A stretch of 64,000 bases of DNA, taken from Dicaeum eximium (taxonomy: Eukaryota > Chordata > Aves > Passeriformes > Dicaeidae). The notes beneath the pieces are model-generated. The model saw only the letters and a list, made by a program, of their open reading frames with translations. It did no database searches and was not told the DNA's origin. The stretch is taken from the NCBI GenBank assembly GCA_013396995.1, contig VWZP01008343.1, positions 564,208 through 628,207 on the forward strand, in the 5' to 3' direction. A program made the translations under genes and the position numbers. Of the stretch, positions 12,321 to 24,769 are shown one piece after another; position 1 is the first letter of the stretch; every line of letters starts with the position of its first letter.

Positions 12321-15300
12321 AAAACAACTTGTCTGTTCCTTCAGAGCCCTTCTCTCTGTGTTTGGCCTTCCTTAAGAGAGTGACTGCATGTGTAATGATG
12401 CAGTAAGGACGACAAAAGGTACCCGGTTTATGATGAAAACATGTACTTTTTATCATTATATAAAACAAAAAAATACTGGAATGAACAACCTTAAGTTACC
12501 ATTAAGAACAGGTTTTCAAGTAAGGCAATCAAAAATTTAATTTCTAGTTGCAAATCTCCAAGTATAACACTCAAGAAGTGCTTTGCATAAATACTGTTGC
12601 TTCAGAATTCATCCATAGCCCATGAAATATTTAAAGTAATCTTGGCCAGCAACCCAAAAACTGGTCATTAGTATTCTACGAGTTGCAAAACAACCCAAAT
12701 GAAAACAGGTAAATGCTGGATACTTTGTTTTTACTTGTCCAAGGCCAAAATACATTATTTGCACATTGGAAGGTTTGCAGTTGGTACTTACCACAAACGG
12801 AATCATGTTTCAGTGTTTGAGCACAGGCTCCTCCACCCAACCCATGCTGCTACTCAGGGAATGCATACCCAGCACTGGGACTTTCAGGCACCCCTGCACT
12901 GGAGGGTCTGTTTTTCACTGCACCATAACTGGCTGCAGCAGCAGATGCTGAATACCCCCAAAGGCAGGAGAATTGTCACCAGGGACAGTGCACTATCACA
13001 TGTGGCATCCAAGCCCCTGATAAGAGAGAGATGGCAGAGGCATTGATTCTTGGCAGCTGGACAATCAGATTCTGGGATGTGCCTGGGTGGAGGGGTAGTG
13101 ATTGAGGATGTAACTGTGGAAAGTTGTCTCAGTGGTCTCACAGCTCCCAGAGAACAAGGCTGATCCCCCACAAAGTGCACATTATGGTCCCACTAGGCAA
13201 CAAACATGCCATGGAGTGACTCGGCACAGATCAATGAATCCTCTTCTGTAAGATATCAAACTGAGACCACAAGCTCTGATAAGGACCACGAGTGCCTTTT
13301 CTAGTGAAACAGCAATTTCAACCAGTCTACATCAGCAGAATCTGTCCTCTGAGGTAGGAGAGAAAGGACAATATTTCCAGTGGCACGCCTGAGGGAAGAC
13401 AGGTTTGGGATTACTGCCTTCATATTAACAAAAAATTTATGCCCTTCCCTTCACTGCCTTCTCCTTACCAGCACAGATGACTCTGTTCTTCCGCTCACCT
13501 TGTGCACCCCCTTCCCTTTTAGTGACCCACTTGCCCCAGAATATCTTGCCCATGTGATATTTCCAGGATGTGTACAAAGAAACTGAGGCTGTGGTATTGT
13601 GTAACATACAATATTCTCATACAGCAGCTTGCTGTTGCCAAATGGTGAGGTTTCTGTAGCTCCTCTGCTCTCATGCCTGGTTCCCTTGTGTCTACTACTC
13701 CTGTTTGCCAGAACCTTCCCCTAGCCAGTCTAAATCACTGAAATTATCAAAACCTCCTAATTTTCTTTTGGATTTCTTTTTTGCCATTTTCATGAGTTAG
13801 TTCAGCTTCTACAGGGACCCTTTAGTAACAAACTGGATGAGTGAGAAGGGATTTTTCATACAGGGCTGAACAGCCACATTGACTGTCCAGCCTTCTAAAA
13901 AATTATTTTGAACAAAATGAATGTAAAAACTCAGTTGCCAAGATGCTGAGCAACTGGCACTCTTTGCTGAAGCCACTTCTGGTGCTGGTTCTGTGGGAGA
14001 TGCTTCATGCAGTGAGTTCCCAGGCCTTGGCACTGAGGGCAGGCAGTTGCATGCACACCATTTACAGAGAATCACAAAATGGAAAGCATCAGCAGACCTG
14101 ACTTTTCCTTTTGCAGAACTATACACACACCTGGATACACAATGGCTTCGTGAATGGCTCATAACAGGTGTTCTGAAATAAAATGGAGATGAGTGTTTTC
14201 AGCTCAGGCACCTGGCAAAAATAATGTGTGTGATGTGGAAAATAAAGAGTAGCCCTCAAATCATGTGCAGTAAAGGTGGCTGTGAGCTCGTCATTTATTT
14301 TCATCCACAAAAGGACCAACAGCTACATGTAGGCAGAGTGAAAAAAATTGTGATGAAAAGCTTGACATCCAGCCATTTAAAAATCTGGTCTAACTTTTCA
14401 GGACAGGATTCATCTCTACCATGTGAATGTATACAGGCAAATACAGTGGTTCTCCTTCTGTAGTATGAACATGAAAATAGCAGAAAATGACTGCTTGTTT
14501 TGTACTTGTTTTTCCCCACCTAAATTACAGCCTACCTTCTCTCCTTTTGGGCAGTTCAGCGTTCCAGATTCCTTCACGTGCACTTTGAGTTCAAAGGAAG
14601 ACAATAAAGTCTTTGGTCATAAGCAGGCATATGTATCTGGGATGAGATTGTGCACTGTCCTTTCCTGGAGGGCTCAAGCAGGAGGTGCCTTACAGAGTCG
14701 CCTGAGGAGGCTGCTCTGACCAAGGTAGGGCTCTCTGCATTGCGCTATGGCTCTCGCCAATGAAGAGCTTCAAAAAGCCACAGATGTGGTTTACAGCCCT
14801 ATCCTGCCCCATATTGCTTGCCTCATTTAGTCAAGACAAAGCACAAACCCTTATTTTTAGATACGATAAAATGCTGTATTTAAAAAAAAAATCATTCTAT
14901 TTGATCTGTCATTTTAAAGATGAAACTGATTTTTTCCAGTTCAGGAACATTTTGTTCTTTTTTAAAGCTCAGTGTTATACTAAAACTATTTGAGAAGACA
15001 CACCAAAGAGAGAACTGCAGACCTTGAGAGGATATTCTTTGTGTGAAAATATTGATTTTACCTGACATACCTGCAGTGAGTGAACAAAATTGTTTGACTT
15101 GTATAAATGTAATTCCTATTGAAATCAGTCTTCTGGCCCGAAATGAACAATTAAAAATCTGAAAATAAGTAACTTCCACTAATTTTGATGGTTTTGCTGG
15201 TCAGCTTCATTACTTTGTTTTTTCAACTATCAGTCTTTTATCAGGCCTCCCTTATTTGACATGGCATGAAGGGTGTTAAATATTTTCAACTTAAAGGCTG

Positions 15301-18300
15301 TCAGTATTAGACGAGTTTTTGGTTAATATGAGTATTTATTGCTCTTCACTAAAGACATAGGGTAATAAAGAAACCTATTTTCTTCAGATACTAATTATAC
15401 AGGTGCATAATTAAACATCTTAAATAATGAAATAGATGCTCTGTTGAAGGCTAAAAATATGTGGCCATAAATTAGTCATTTAGACTATATTAATAAATAA
15501 GTCCTGGATGTCAGCTTACAAAGATTTCCTTTCTGTAATTTGACCACTGGTACATGCATGGCAAACACATCAGGCTCCCCATTTAGACACTGCTCAGTTG
15601 AATTTCTTTGTGTTCCTGGATCACTGTGCCTCACAGAGCTGCAGGGCTTTGTGTACATTTTGAGTCTGATGTGATTCTTGTACGGACAATGGTTTTGTGC
15701 AGAGGGGTAGGGTGGCTGTGTCTGTGAAGGATGCATATGAGGCTGTGCAGCAAACCCTTCTGAGTGCTGACCTGCCTGGGTGTCAGTGAGGCTGGGATTT
15801 TATCCCCAAAGCCATCTGAGAAATCTTTGTGCTTGCCTGCCATAGATGCATTGCATTCTTAGGGAGTTAATGCCCTTTGCTTCTTCATTTGCCTTTGCAG
15901 AGTGAAGATGATGTGTATATAAACTACCCAAATGAACTGCTGTGTTGACTCAATGACAGATAGTCATACAGGACCAGGAAGACTTCATCCTCCAAAGAAA
16001 TGCTAGTGGTTACTCTTAGTCAGGCTTCCTAAGGAAATTAGACTCCCATGATCCCACAGTCTGTGTTTACCTTACTGTTGTATTCTCTTTCACAACAATT
16101 GAAATCTCCATTTTAAGCAAATTCAACACAGCAGTAAAGGCTTTAGGACTCTGTGGTCCTGCAACCTCTGAAAACAGGCAGGTAAGTAGAGGAAAGACAA
16201 GCAGATTAGTGCTGCCACCAAAGGAAAACCTGCAGTGAGAGCAGAGCCAAGCAGGAGGCACTAGAGAATCCACTTAGAAAAGAGAACATGGCCACTGGAA
16301 AAGCTGTGGACAAGGATCACAGTTTATAAAATAAAGAAGTCACTCAAACTGTAAGCACCCTTGCACAAGAAGGTACTTGTTTAATTTGGTTAACTGAAAT
16401 GATAGGGGAAGGGCAAATTGTTTTTGGAAGAAAAAACCCACCCCACTTCTCCACTGGCCTTTTGCCCTTCTCTAAAGCCTTGCTCAAATTGAATCTTTGT
16501 GAAAGTTCTGAAATATTTAGCTACTGCCTATCCTTATTTTCACATTTTTTTTTTCTTGTGTATTTCTGGACTGTGGCCAGAATAGAAACAGATTGCTGAA
16601 TACAGCAAAAAAAAGCTGTTCTCAAGGTACTCCTGTGCCATCTGAAAGCTAGAAATGCCGTAAATCTTGAGCTAACCTGCACTTGAAACCTTGAAACTTG
16701 CTGACAGTGCACTTCATCTGTGCTATCAGGTATAACTGCTGACTGTTCTTGTATTAGCAGGTCTCATCTTACCAGGGCTGGCCCGCAGGTATCAAGGTAA
16801 TACTGCTGTTCTGTGTGGTACCAGACAGCTGTAACATCACTCAGTGCTGCTGCTTTGCAATGCACACTCCTGGTGTCAGCCAGGCTCTCTGCTGCATTGC
16901 CCGTGCTCTGCTCTTGCGCTATCCATTTCATCCTCTGCTGTCCTTACAGCTGAAATGGCACTTGCCTGCAGGCTCCCATAAAATCCGCTTTGAGAACAGG
17001 AGACGGACTCTTTCTCCTACTTCTCTGTACCAAATAGAAGAGCAGAGCTGCTCTGTATGTGAAACCAGTGCAGGACTATGCCTGTGTTCAGGACATGCTT
17101 GGAAGAGGGTCTTATAAACCCCTATAGAGGCATGAAGTTCCTGTGATGCTACTCTGTGTTGCAAACTCTAATCACTGTGTCCTAGAGACTGGTCTTTGCT
17201 TCTGTTGTGCAGCAGGATCAGCGAGCTGAGGTAGAAAGAATTGTTCAAGCTTTTGATGCTTGTCCCCTCAAACTCTTTTCATCTTCCCAGTGCTAGCAAT
17301 GTGTCATGGTTGTATTACGTTAGAGTTCTTGGTGATATTGCATTGCTTTTTCATCAGTGTTTTGAAACTTCCAATCAATACTGCCTGAAGTCTCTTATTC
17401 CTTCTGCTTGTTTGGTACAGCTTTGTCTTACTTTGATTTAAACATTCAAGATACAGGCTGTGCCTTTGCTAGGTTATTCATCCTCAGAATAACATATCCC
17501 TGATGACTCTCAGGATCTCAAGAAACTTCTGTAAGACAGACAAGGAACAATGTCCTTATTAAAACTTCAGCATTTCTAGCCAGCTTTCAAGATCATGTAA
17601 ATAAAAATAACCTTAGATAAGTCTCAGGAAGTGCCAGTTTCATCATACCCCCAAAGGGCATATTTTCCACTATTATTTGACTTGGGTTTTTTTAGCAAGC
17701 ACAACCAAATCAAAAAGGAACAACAAACCAAAGGGAAATGATGAATGTTTTTTGCATCTATTTAATAAAAAATAGTGAATTATTAGAGAGTGCAAATTGA
17801 TTCCAAACATGTTTGCTAAGAAAAGTTTTTAGAAAGTTCTAAGAAAGTTCTTTTGCTCTGGATTTTATTCTCCTGGACAGTCAGTCTCATAAGGGATAGT
17901 CTTTACTTGCACAGATAAGCCTGTATTCACAGGAGAACTCCATTGCTTTCCTGGAAAACAGCCTAGGGAAGTAAGTCCTGCCATTTCTGCTGAGCACTTA
18001 GCAGATATGTAAATGGCAATAACACAAGTAAGGTATGTATCACTCAGGTCTATATAATCTATTCATTTGGAGTCCCACTTGTCAATGTGAGTGTCAGCAG
18101 ATCTCAGAGCAGCGTATGAAAACATGCCACAGAAAACTGTAAAGAGATTTTTTCCTCTTTGTGAAGGAGGCACAAACAATTTATTTCATTTGATGGTTGG
18201 CAGAGACAGAGAGAGAAGAAAGGGCTGCTCAGACACCTTGAGAAAGCCGCTCATGAAGGGTTTGGGTTTAGTTATTCTGCCTTAGGTTGATTGGTATTTG

Positions 18301-21184
18301 TACCTTTGCTGAGCCCTGTGTACCTTGTTTACGGCCACAGGTCCTTCATAGGCTGACTAAGCATTTGATATTCTCATATTTGATCATTTCTGCAACTATA
18401 ATTCTGAACATTAATGCCCTGCTGATGAAGCACCCTGCACAAGAACACTTCCTGTCCCAAATAATTATCTTTCTAGAGAAGCAGACAAATGAAACTTTTG
18501 GGTCACTTTATTTTTCCCTGAGGTGAGGAATAAGAGAGATAACTGGCTTTCAAAGGTTAGAAAGGAAGTCTGTGTCCAAGCCAGGAACTGGTTTTGTGTT
18601 TCCTGAATCCCAAATTGCAGTTTTAACTATCCCTTCCTCTCAAGTAAATGGAAACATTTATGCATTAGTGATGCTGGTGAGGTTATATAGTGATGGGACA
18701 CAGGCCAGTGAGTGAGTGAGTGGAGATTTATAAGGAAGGGCACAAACATAAACTATACATATGACTGAATAATATTTATCCATAAATCAAAATTGTGTTC
18801 TTCCTGCCAAGGAAAGATGTATGCCTGTTTTTTTCTTTACAGTCTTCTAGTAAACATGGTTTGAAAGTTTACTTCTCACCTTTAAGGTATAAGTGTGTTA
18901 ATATCTACCACCCAATCATGTATCTTTTTGGGTTGAAATAATGCTGGGGGAATTATATGAATTCAGGTGAAACCTCAAGCTCATGAGGGTAAAATTTGTT
19001 ACCCCCTCTTTCCCTGAACTTTGAGACAAATTTTCCAAAGGAGGGAGAATACAGTGGAGATGTTCTCAGTACAGAATTTTTAGAGGCTGAATAGGGAAAA
19101 AAAAAAGGAAAAGACATCACTTGTGTCAAATATACTGCAAATTTTCCCATGATTTCTGCAAATGAGTCGCATTAGAAGACCCAGCCATTTAAGTTATGCA
19201 AAATCAATATGCTGTGGATACGAACACGTCTCAAGGACAATTTCATTTCCACAGAGGAGGTTGATGGTAGCTGGGAAGTGCATGTTGAGGGTTGGAATTA
19301 ACCCAGAAGAGCCTATTGCCTATAAATAGCACTGAAGCCCAGTAGGTGAAAGATTTACATAGGGATAATCTAGGAGAACTAGAGGTTTACCTCCGTATCC
19401 ATGTATTTTCACATAGCCTTTTTTGTTTCTTTTCTTTTTAACAAAATAGCATCAAGTTAATCTAAGGACTCTCACAAACATTTAATTATCTTTATATTTC
19501 ATGGCCAATATGGTGTTAAGTGTTCTAATGCATTCCATGTGGTAAGGTCATCCTGATCTGGTGGTTGTGTTTCAAAGCCACAAGGTATTCAGAGGAGCTG
19601 AATTCTCACAGGCATGGCATGACTGGAAATCAGGGCTGGCTCATCCTCTGTTGAAAATGTGTGTCACTGTCTCTTATTGCTCACAGGGCTATACAAGTTC
19701 TTACCAACAACAAGGTTGGAATACACAGTGCGTGCTCACTGTTTGCATTTCCACCCAGTGGAACAATAAGTTTTTGAATCTCAAAATCAAACAAATCTGC
19801 ATTTTAATACAGGAGTATCCTTTTATTTGCACAAAGCATTTTCATTTTTTCTTTCTCCTGAAAAAAAGCCCACCCAAAACCCACCCCAACAATCCTTGCT
19901 TGAAAATATCCTAAGTAACATTGGATTTACTTGCTGAACTGTTAAGTGGGAGCATAGAGATTTATTTAAATTTCATTCATTGTCATTTTCTAAAGCAAAA
20001 TAAGCATCACAGAAAACATAACATTGGAGAGTATGAGGTTCTGGCAGCTTGGCATTTCTTTCATACTGTTACAGAAAGTAACTATCATGCCAAACATTCT
20101 CTGCTTTGTCTGAGCCACATTCTTATAGAGACAAAACCTGATATTGGATGGAGATAGTAAAGCTGAGTTATGATAGAAAGGAATTTGGTAGATTCGTAAG
20201 TTTGAGTATGTTTGAATAAAGGAACCTGGAATGTCAGGAATTTGGTAGGAAGCAGCAAAGGAAATTACAATGTTCTTGATCATCTTGCCTCACCTGGCCC
20301 AGTAAGAGTGTTTTTCAAGGAAAATAAGGAGCCATCATATGCAAGTAAATCTTTGATCTCAGTAAATAATTGCCAGCTTTGTGAAAATGGGGGTATGACG
20401 ATGTTGCTGCTCCACATTCTCTTACTGCTGTGTATATTTTTATGGGTTCTTCATAAAAGTGAAATTAATGGGAGAAGTCAGCCTTGTCCCACAAAAATTG
20501 CCATGTTAAACTTTGACTCCGGTAGTCAGTGGAGGGACTTTTCCTTCCATTTTAAGTAAATCCTACTTGGTTGCTCTTTAATATGCAATAGATTTTTTGT
20601 TTATATAAGTTTGTAGCTTTTAGAACAGCAGTCCTGTGAGCAGCTTACAGAAGCATCACAAAATTTTTCCAAATCAGAATCCCAGGCAGAAATTCCCAAC
20701 TCAGGTCAGCAGCGCAGTTATAACCACAGTCCTTTCTGGTCATTGTCTAGTACCATCATGGTGCTCTGAGTGCTGGGAGGGTTTGCTTTACAAACAAAAC
20801 GTGCTCATAGAAATTCCTTCCTATTTGTATCCCTGTCAGTAGATTTCTAGCCTATGTCATGAACCAACAGTGATTTTCGGCCTCTTTCCTAATTCTATCT
20901 AGTGTAATTGCAGGAGCTGGTACAATTTGGACAAGTCTAGGGTCTTTTAAAAATCAGCCAGCTACTGTCTTCTGAGATGTCTTTGATGTCTTCTGATACA
21001 CAGTGGCTGTTTCAGTTATGGTGGACAATTAATTCACAATTTATATTTCCTTATATCCTTTGCTGTTTTATATTTTTATATGGTGTAATTTTTTATTCAT
21101 TTCCTTCCAGAATTAAACTTCCTTCAAATTTTCTACTGGCTTAATACAGCTTTTCCTCTACTTTAAACAGTCTTAGTGATATAG
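12321..21184. other. Intergenic; no gene recognised
   Basis: 8.9 kb without a confident gene or repeat. Small items: AGTG x4 at about 18707-18722 and an A10 run at about 19100. AGAATCACAAAATGG at about 14070 resembles a CR1 end for 15 bases only and is not called. Frames of up to 117 codons look like chance. Confidence 0.5.
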
Positions 21185-21420
21185 CAAAGAACTGACAAGG
21201 TTGTACAAGGCTCCTGTGAGACCTCATCTGGAGCACCTTGTGTAACTTCTGGTTGGGAACTGACAGACTTGTGCACAAGTGGCTGGGGAAAGAGAGGAGA
21301 TTATCATATGAGAGAAAAATAGAATATCCTGGCTTGTTGTCCTTCAAAAACTGAAGACTGAGGGAGGATATAACTGCTCTATGTGGAGCAGGGTGTTTAA
21401 CACCAGCAACCAAAAAAGGA
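21185..21420 (+). mobile_element. CR1 LINE fragment, end of ORF2
   Basis: The + strand carries a diverged copy of the CR1 reverse-transcriptase C-terminal region. CCTGTGAGACCTCATCTGGAG corresponds to the conserved VRPHLE segment. It is followed by degraded equivalents of the stretch running to CTGAAGACTGAGGGAGGATATAACTG. Stops and indels break the frame. The 3' part is not clearly recognisable, although similarity may continue to about 21700. The copy is older and more decayed than the one at 12111. Confidence 0.7.
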
Positions 21421-23639
21421 TTTCTTATGCAAAGGTTGACATTGGCATAAGAACCACATGGCTATAGCCTTGCTATGGATGTATAAAGCCCTGGAGTTAT
21501 GAGAATGTTCCTAATGGTTGGCAGCGGGGTTCTGCAATGGTCTTTCCATCAGAGGGGGATGGGCTAATTGCTCCCAGGATGGTTATGAAGGAATAAAGCA
21601 CAATGTGGTGCCTGAGGTGGTAAAGTTGGTGAGTTCACAGATTAATTGCAGTTTCTCTGTCAGGGAGTCCCAGGTCCAGACTGTAGGTTTAGATTTCTAG
21701 AAGGGTCTTAAGTGTTTAGTCAGCCATTATATTCCACAGAGAATGGAGAACAATCCATCTCAGGCAAATGTAAATATGAGCATTTGATCAGTCTCCACTT
21801 CCTGTAATGAACAGACACCTACTTTTAGACACCTCAATTTAGATGTTAGCACTGGAATCTCACTGTACTCTGAATTAATAATTGCCTAGCCCATGGGGGC
21901 TTGACTCAGATGGCTCAGAGAAGTGTCTTGTCCCATCTGAGAGGCCAGTGAGAAATCTGAAGAGGCAGGCAGATATGGCACAGGACAGGCAGAAACACAG
22001 GACTGTTCTCCTCTGAAGGAGCAGCTGGGGTTTCAGCAGACATGAGGGTAATCTAGAAAGCACAAACTACCTATATTTTGGCAACTGGATTGGATCTCAG
22101 ACAGAGGGAGCAGTGAATCCAAAGTCATAACCTTGATAACTTTCTCTCCTTTCTTTTGCTCGTCCCTTCTTGTCTTTCTCTGATTTTCTGTTGTATTTGT
22201 TTAATTTGGTTACTGCAGTTACATACTTCAGAACAGACTCCAGAATCTTGAAAAGCAAAAAGAATTATGTATATTTAAACTAAAAAGAAATCAACTAGGA
22301 GTGTCACTTTCCTTCCCAAGTAAAAGCTTCACTGTGCAATGGACATGTGGATTCCCTCTGTTTAGCCCCAAACCTTCTCCTGATTTTTCAGTAATGTTTT
22401 CAGCACGGTAAACTGAGCATTTTAACATTTGCTACCAGGTTTCTCAATGACACCAGTGAGTTTCTTCTTAGCCAGTAGAAGTCTTTTCATAATCTAGGGC
22501 AAGAAAGAATTTTAAGGAAGGGCAAACAGCACCAAAAGGTAAAGTGATGGTTCCCTGCAGGATCCTGGTTGCCAACCATTATTAATATGCTCATTTCTGG
22601 ATTTGTCTTTGGGGCTTTCCTTGCACTGTGACATTAAAAATCTTGGCAGATGTTAAAAGTAAACAAAATCTGCAGTGTTTTTTGCCTCTCTGAATGGAAG
22701 GAAGGTGTGACTGATCACTGCCTTGCAAGCCCTTGATAAGAACAATTGGTGTTACTGAGGCACGTGGGAGGAAAGAAATCCAAACCAGACTGTTGTGAGG
22801 GCTTCTTGAGGGAGTAAGAAGAGAAGGAGAATAAAACAGAAGATTTAAGAGGAGACAAGAGATTATGCCAATATGAGCTGTGAATAACATCCTGGCAGTA
22901 CAACCCCACCTGCATTTCTCTAACAGGCTCCTCCAAGTAAGTGAGAAAAGTAGAGTAGCTTTGGAACAAAAAGGGAAGGGGTAGAAATCAAAACCACACT
23001 AAGCGCTCTTTAATTCTAGCCACGTTAAACTCTAAATGCTGCCAAAAAGCCGGTAATAAAATTTAATTCTTTCTGAGGACATGACGATCAGTCATCCAGC
23101 CAAAAATCAAAGTCTCCTGGGAGTGTTTCTTTCATTGCAGGGCTTGAGTAGACTTGACCCTCTCAGCATTTCATATTTCATAATTGAACTCAATGTCCCT
23201 CACACTTTTAACATCCACCTAGATTAAAAAAGAGCATTTATCACTCTTGCCTTGGAGCAGCTCTGAAGAGGGAAGCAGGACATCAGGTGCAGTTTAGAGA
23301 GGCCTGGGGGATTAAGGTGATCGGTGTCTCTGTGCACGTGTTAGTGTGTGTCCATGTCTGTGTCACAAACAAACAACAAACTCTCCAATAATTGCTACAA
23401 TAGATATCATCTACCACCACCTCAATAGTTTCACAAAACTGAGCACCGTGCTTCTGCGGCTTATCTCTGGAGAAGTAAAAAAAAAAGAAATTTAACAAGC
23501 TCTTTTTAACTGGGTGCTTTGTTATGATTTATACATTTCTTTTTTGAATAGCCGGGGTTTATCTCTTTCAGCTGCAGGAACTTAGAGCAAATGATAAACG
23601 AAAACATCAAGCCAGAGCCTGCGCTAATGTCTGACACAA
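21421..23639. other. Intergenic; no gene recognised
   Basis: The first 280 bases may be a further decayed CR1 3' part. A pyrimidine-rich stretch at 22140-22190 leads to TTACTGCAG at about 22218, which looks like a splice acceptor with no exon to match. From about 23480 the sequence becomes AT-rich and repeat-free towards the CpG island. Confidence 0.45.
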
Positions 23640-23741
23640 ACATGTCATTCGATATTTAAGTATTTATTTATTCATTTATGTTTTTGTAGTCTCTTTTTAG
23701 ACGCAGAACCTTTGTATTTATTGTAATAATGGTGACAAAAT
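23640..23741. other. AT-rich flank with ATTTA cluster
   Basis: ATTTA pentamers recur between 23654 and 23723 (TATTTATTTATTCATTTATG at about 23661-23680), directly against the CpG island. If transcribed on + this would read as an AU-rich element. The abrupt composition change at 23742 is clear; a function is not shown. Confidence 0.4.
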
Positions 23742-23743
23742 GT

Positions 23744-23768
23744 GGGAATGGGGCGGGGGTGCGGGGGG
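23744..23768 (+). other. Canonical G-quadruplex motif
   Basis: Four G runs of 3, 4, 5 and 6 are separated by loops AAT, C and TGC. This fully satisfies the G3+N1-7 rule. It overlaps the GC box at the left edge of the CpG island, as is common at vertebrate promoters. Confidence 0.7.
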
Positions 23769-24164
23769 AAATGAACACAAACGCAAGGGAAAAAAAGAAA
23801 GCAGCGACACCGGAGACAGAGGCCCGGTCCCCGCAGAGGTGGGGCCGTCGCTCCCCCTCTTTGCTTTTGGTTTCAGTGAGGAAAACCCATCTGGGGGGCG
23901 GCTGCACCCCACATCCGAGGGGAGCGAGGCCGAGAGGGCATTTCGGGCCCCGGCCGGGAGGGGAGCCCCTGGCCCTGGCTCTGGGGGAGCGGGGCAGCCC
24001 GAGGGCCCTGCGGCCGCCCAGGGGCCAGGCCGTGTCCCACGGCCCTGACGGGGCCCAGGCCCCGTGGCGGGGTAGTCCTGCCACCAGCACGGCTACAAAT
24101 TGCCGTGGCCGCGGGCCCGGAGAGGGACAGCGGGGCCGTGGGGAGGGCAACACTCCAAGCTTCC

Positions 24165-24204
24165 AACCCTGCAACCCTGCAACCCTGCAACCCTGCAACC
24201 CTCC
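24165..24204 (+). repeat. AACCCTGC tandem repeat, about 5 copies
   Basis: Four exact copies of the 8-base unit are followed by one with CC for GC at the end. It lies in the CpG island. The unit contains AACCCT, the telomere C-strand hexamer, but the period is 8, so it is not an interstitial telomere. It is likely length-polymorphic. Confidence 0.85.
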
Positions 24205-24480
24205 CGCCCGGACGGCTGCAGGAAGCCACGGGGCCGGGGTGCAGTGGAGCGAGGAGCGGACAAAGGGGGTGGCTGGGGCTGGCCGCCGGAGAGGGGTGCC
24301 CGGCTGAAATCCTTCACAGCGACACAAAACCTCCTAAATCTTCATCAGAAAGTCATTAGAAATCTGTTGGCGGGGCCGGGCGCAGATTGCCAGGGGAAGG
24401 GACAGCAAAGCCCCTCGGGCTCCACAATACCTGAAATGAACTGGAAGGGATGGGGTGGGGCTGGGAAGCAGATTTCCTGC

Positions 24481-24650
24481 CATAACTAAAGAGCCCTTTC
24501 AGCCGGCTCTGCAACAGTTTTACGATGTGTTAGAATTTACATTCACGTGTTGTTAACTATTCTTTGGTGCAATGAAACGTTTTATCTGTCTGACCTCAAC
24601 CTTTGCCATATGCTGGTGCAAACTGTTCAACTTAAGCCTGGACGAGTTTA
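24481..24650. other. Repeat-free flank between CpG island and poly(A)
   Basis: Moderate G+C sequence with TGACCTCAACCTTTGCCATA (about 24590) and CATATGCTGG. It reads like conserved non-coding DNA, and TGACCTCAACCT resembles a nuclear-receptor half-site context. No function is shown. Confidence 0.2.
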
Positions 24651-24663
24651 AGAAAAGGAGGAG

Positions 24664-24737
<74 letters not shown>
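24664..24737 (+). repeat. 74-nt uninterrupted poly(A)
   Basis: The longest homopolymer in the window. It is followed by A-runs separated by CC to 24756 and sits in a purine tract that begins at about 24650. No AATAAA precedes it within 40 bases and no target-site duplication is evident, so a retroposed tail is not supported. True length may be affected by sequencing or assembly. Confidence 0.9.
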
Positions 24738-24739
<2 letters not shown>

Positions 24740-24769
24740 AAAAAAAACCAAAAAAACGAGGGGGAGAAA

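Larger units (their letters stand above)
23742..24480. promoter_or_regulatory. Orphan CpG island
   Basis: A sharp switch from AT-rich flank to G+C-rich sequence, roughly 70% G+C in the core and over 80% in 23941-24000. Hand count gives about 36 CpG in 23821-24300, an observed/expected ratio near 0.6. It has a GC box (GGGGCGGGG) at 23750-23758. Long frames are open on both strands (192 codons on +, 219 on -), as expected of G+C-rich DNA without stop-prone triplets. Their products are Pro/Gly/Arg-rich with no domain, so they are not called. It could be the promoter of an unseen non-coding transcript on either strand, or an intergenic regulatory island. Confidence 0.75.

Noticed and set aside
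14065..14085. CR1 3' end suggested by AGAATCACAAAATGG
   Set aside because: Similarity stops after about 15 bases.
23668..24327. 192-codon + and 219-codon - frames in the CpG island
   Set aside because: Open on both strands because of high G+C; low-complexity Pro/Gly/Arg composition, repeat-driven sequence and no domain or splice support.
24570..24740. Processed pseudogene ending in the long poly(A)
   Set aside because: No poly(A) signal before the run, no coding similarity upstream and no target-site duplication seen.
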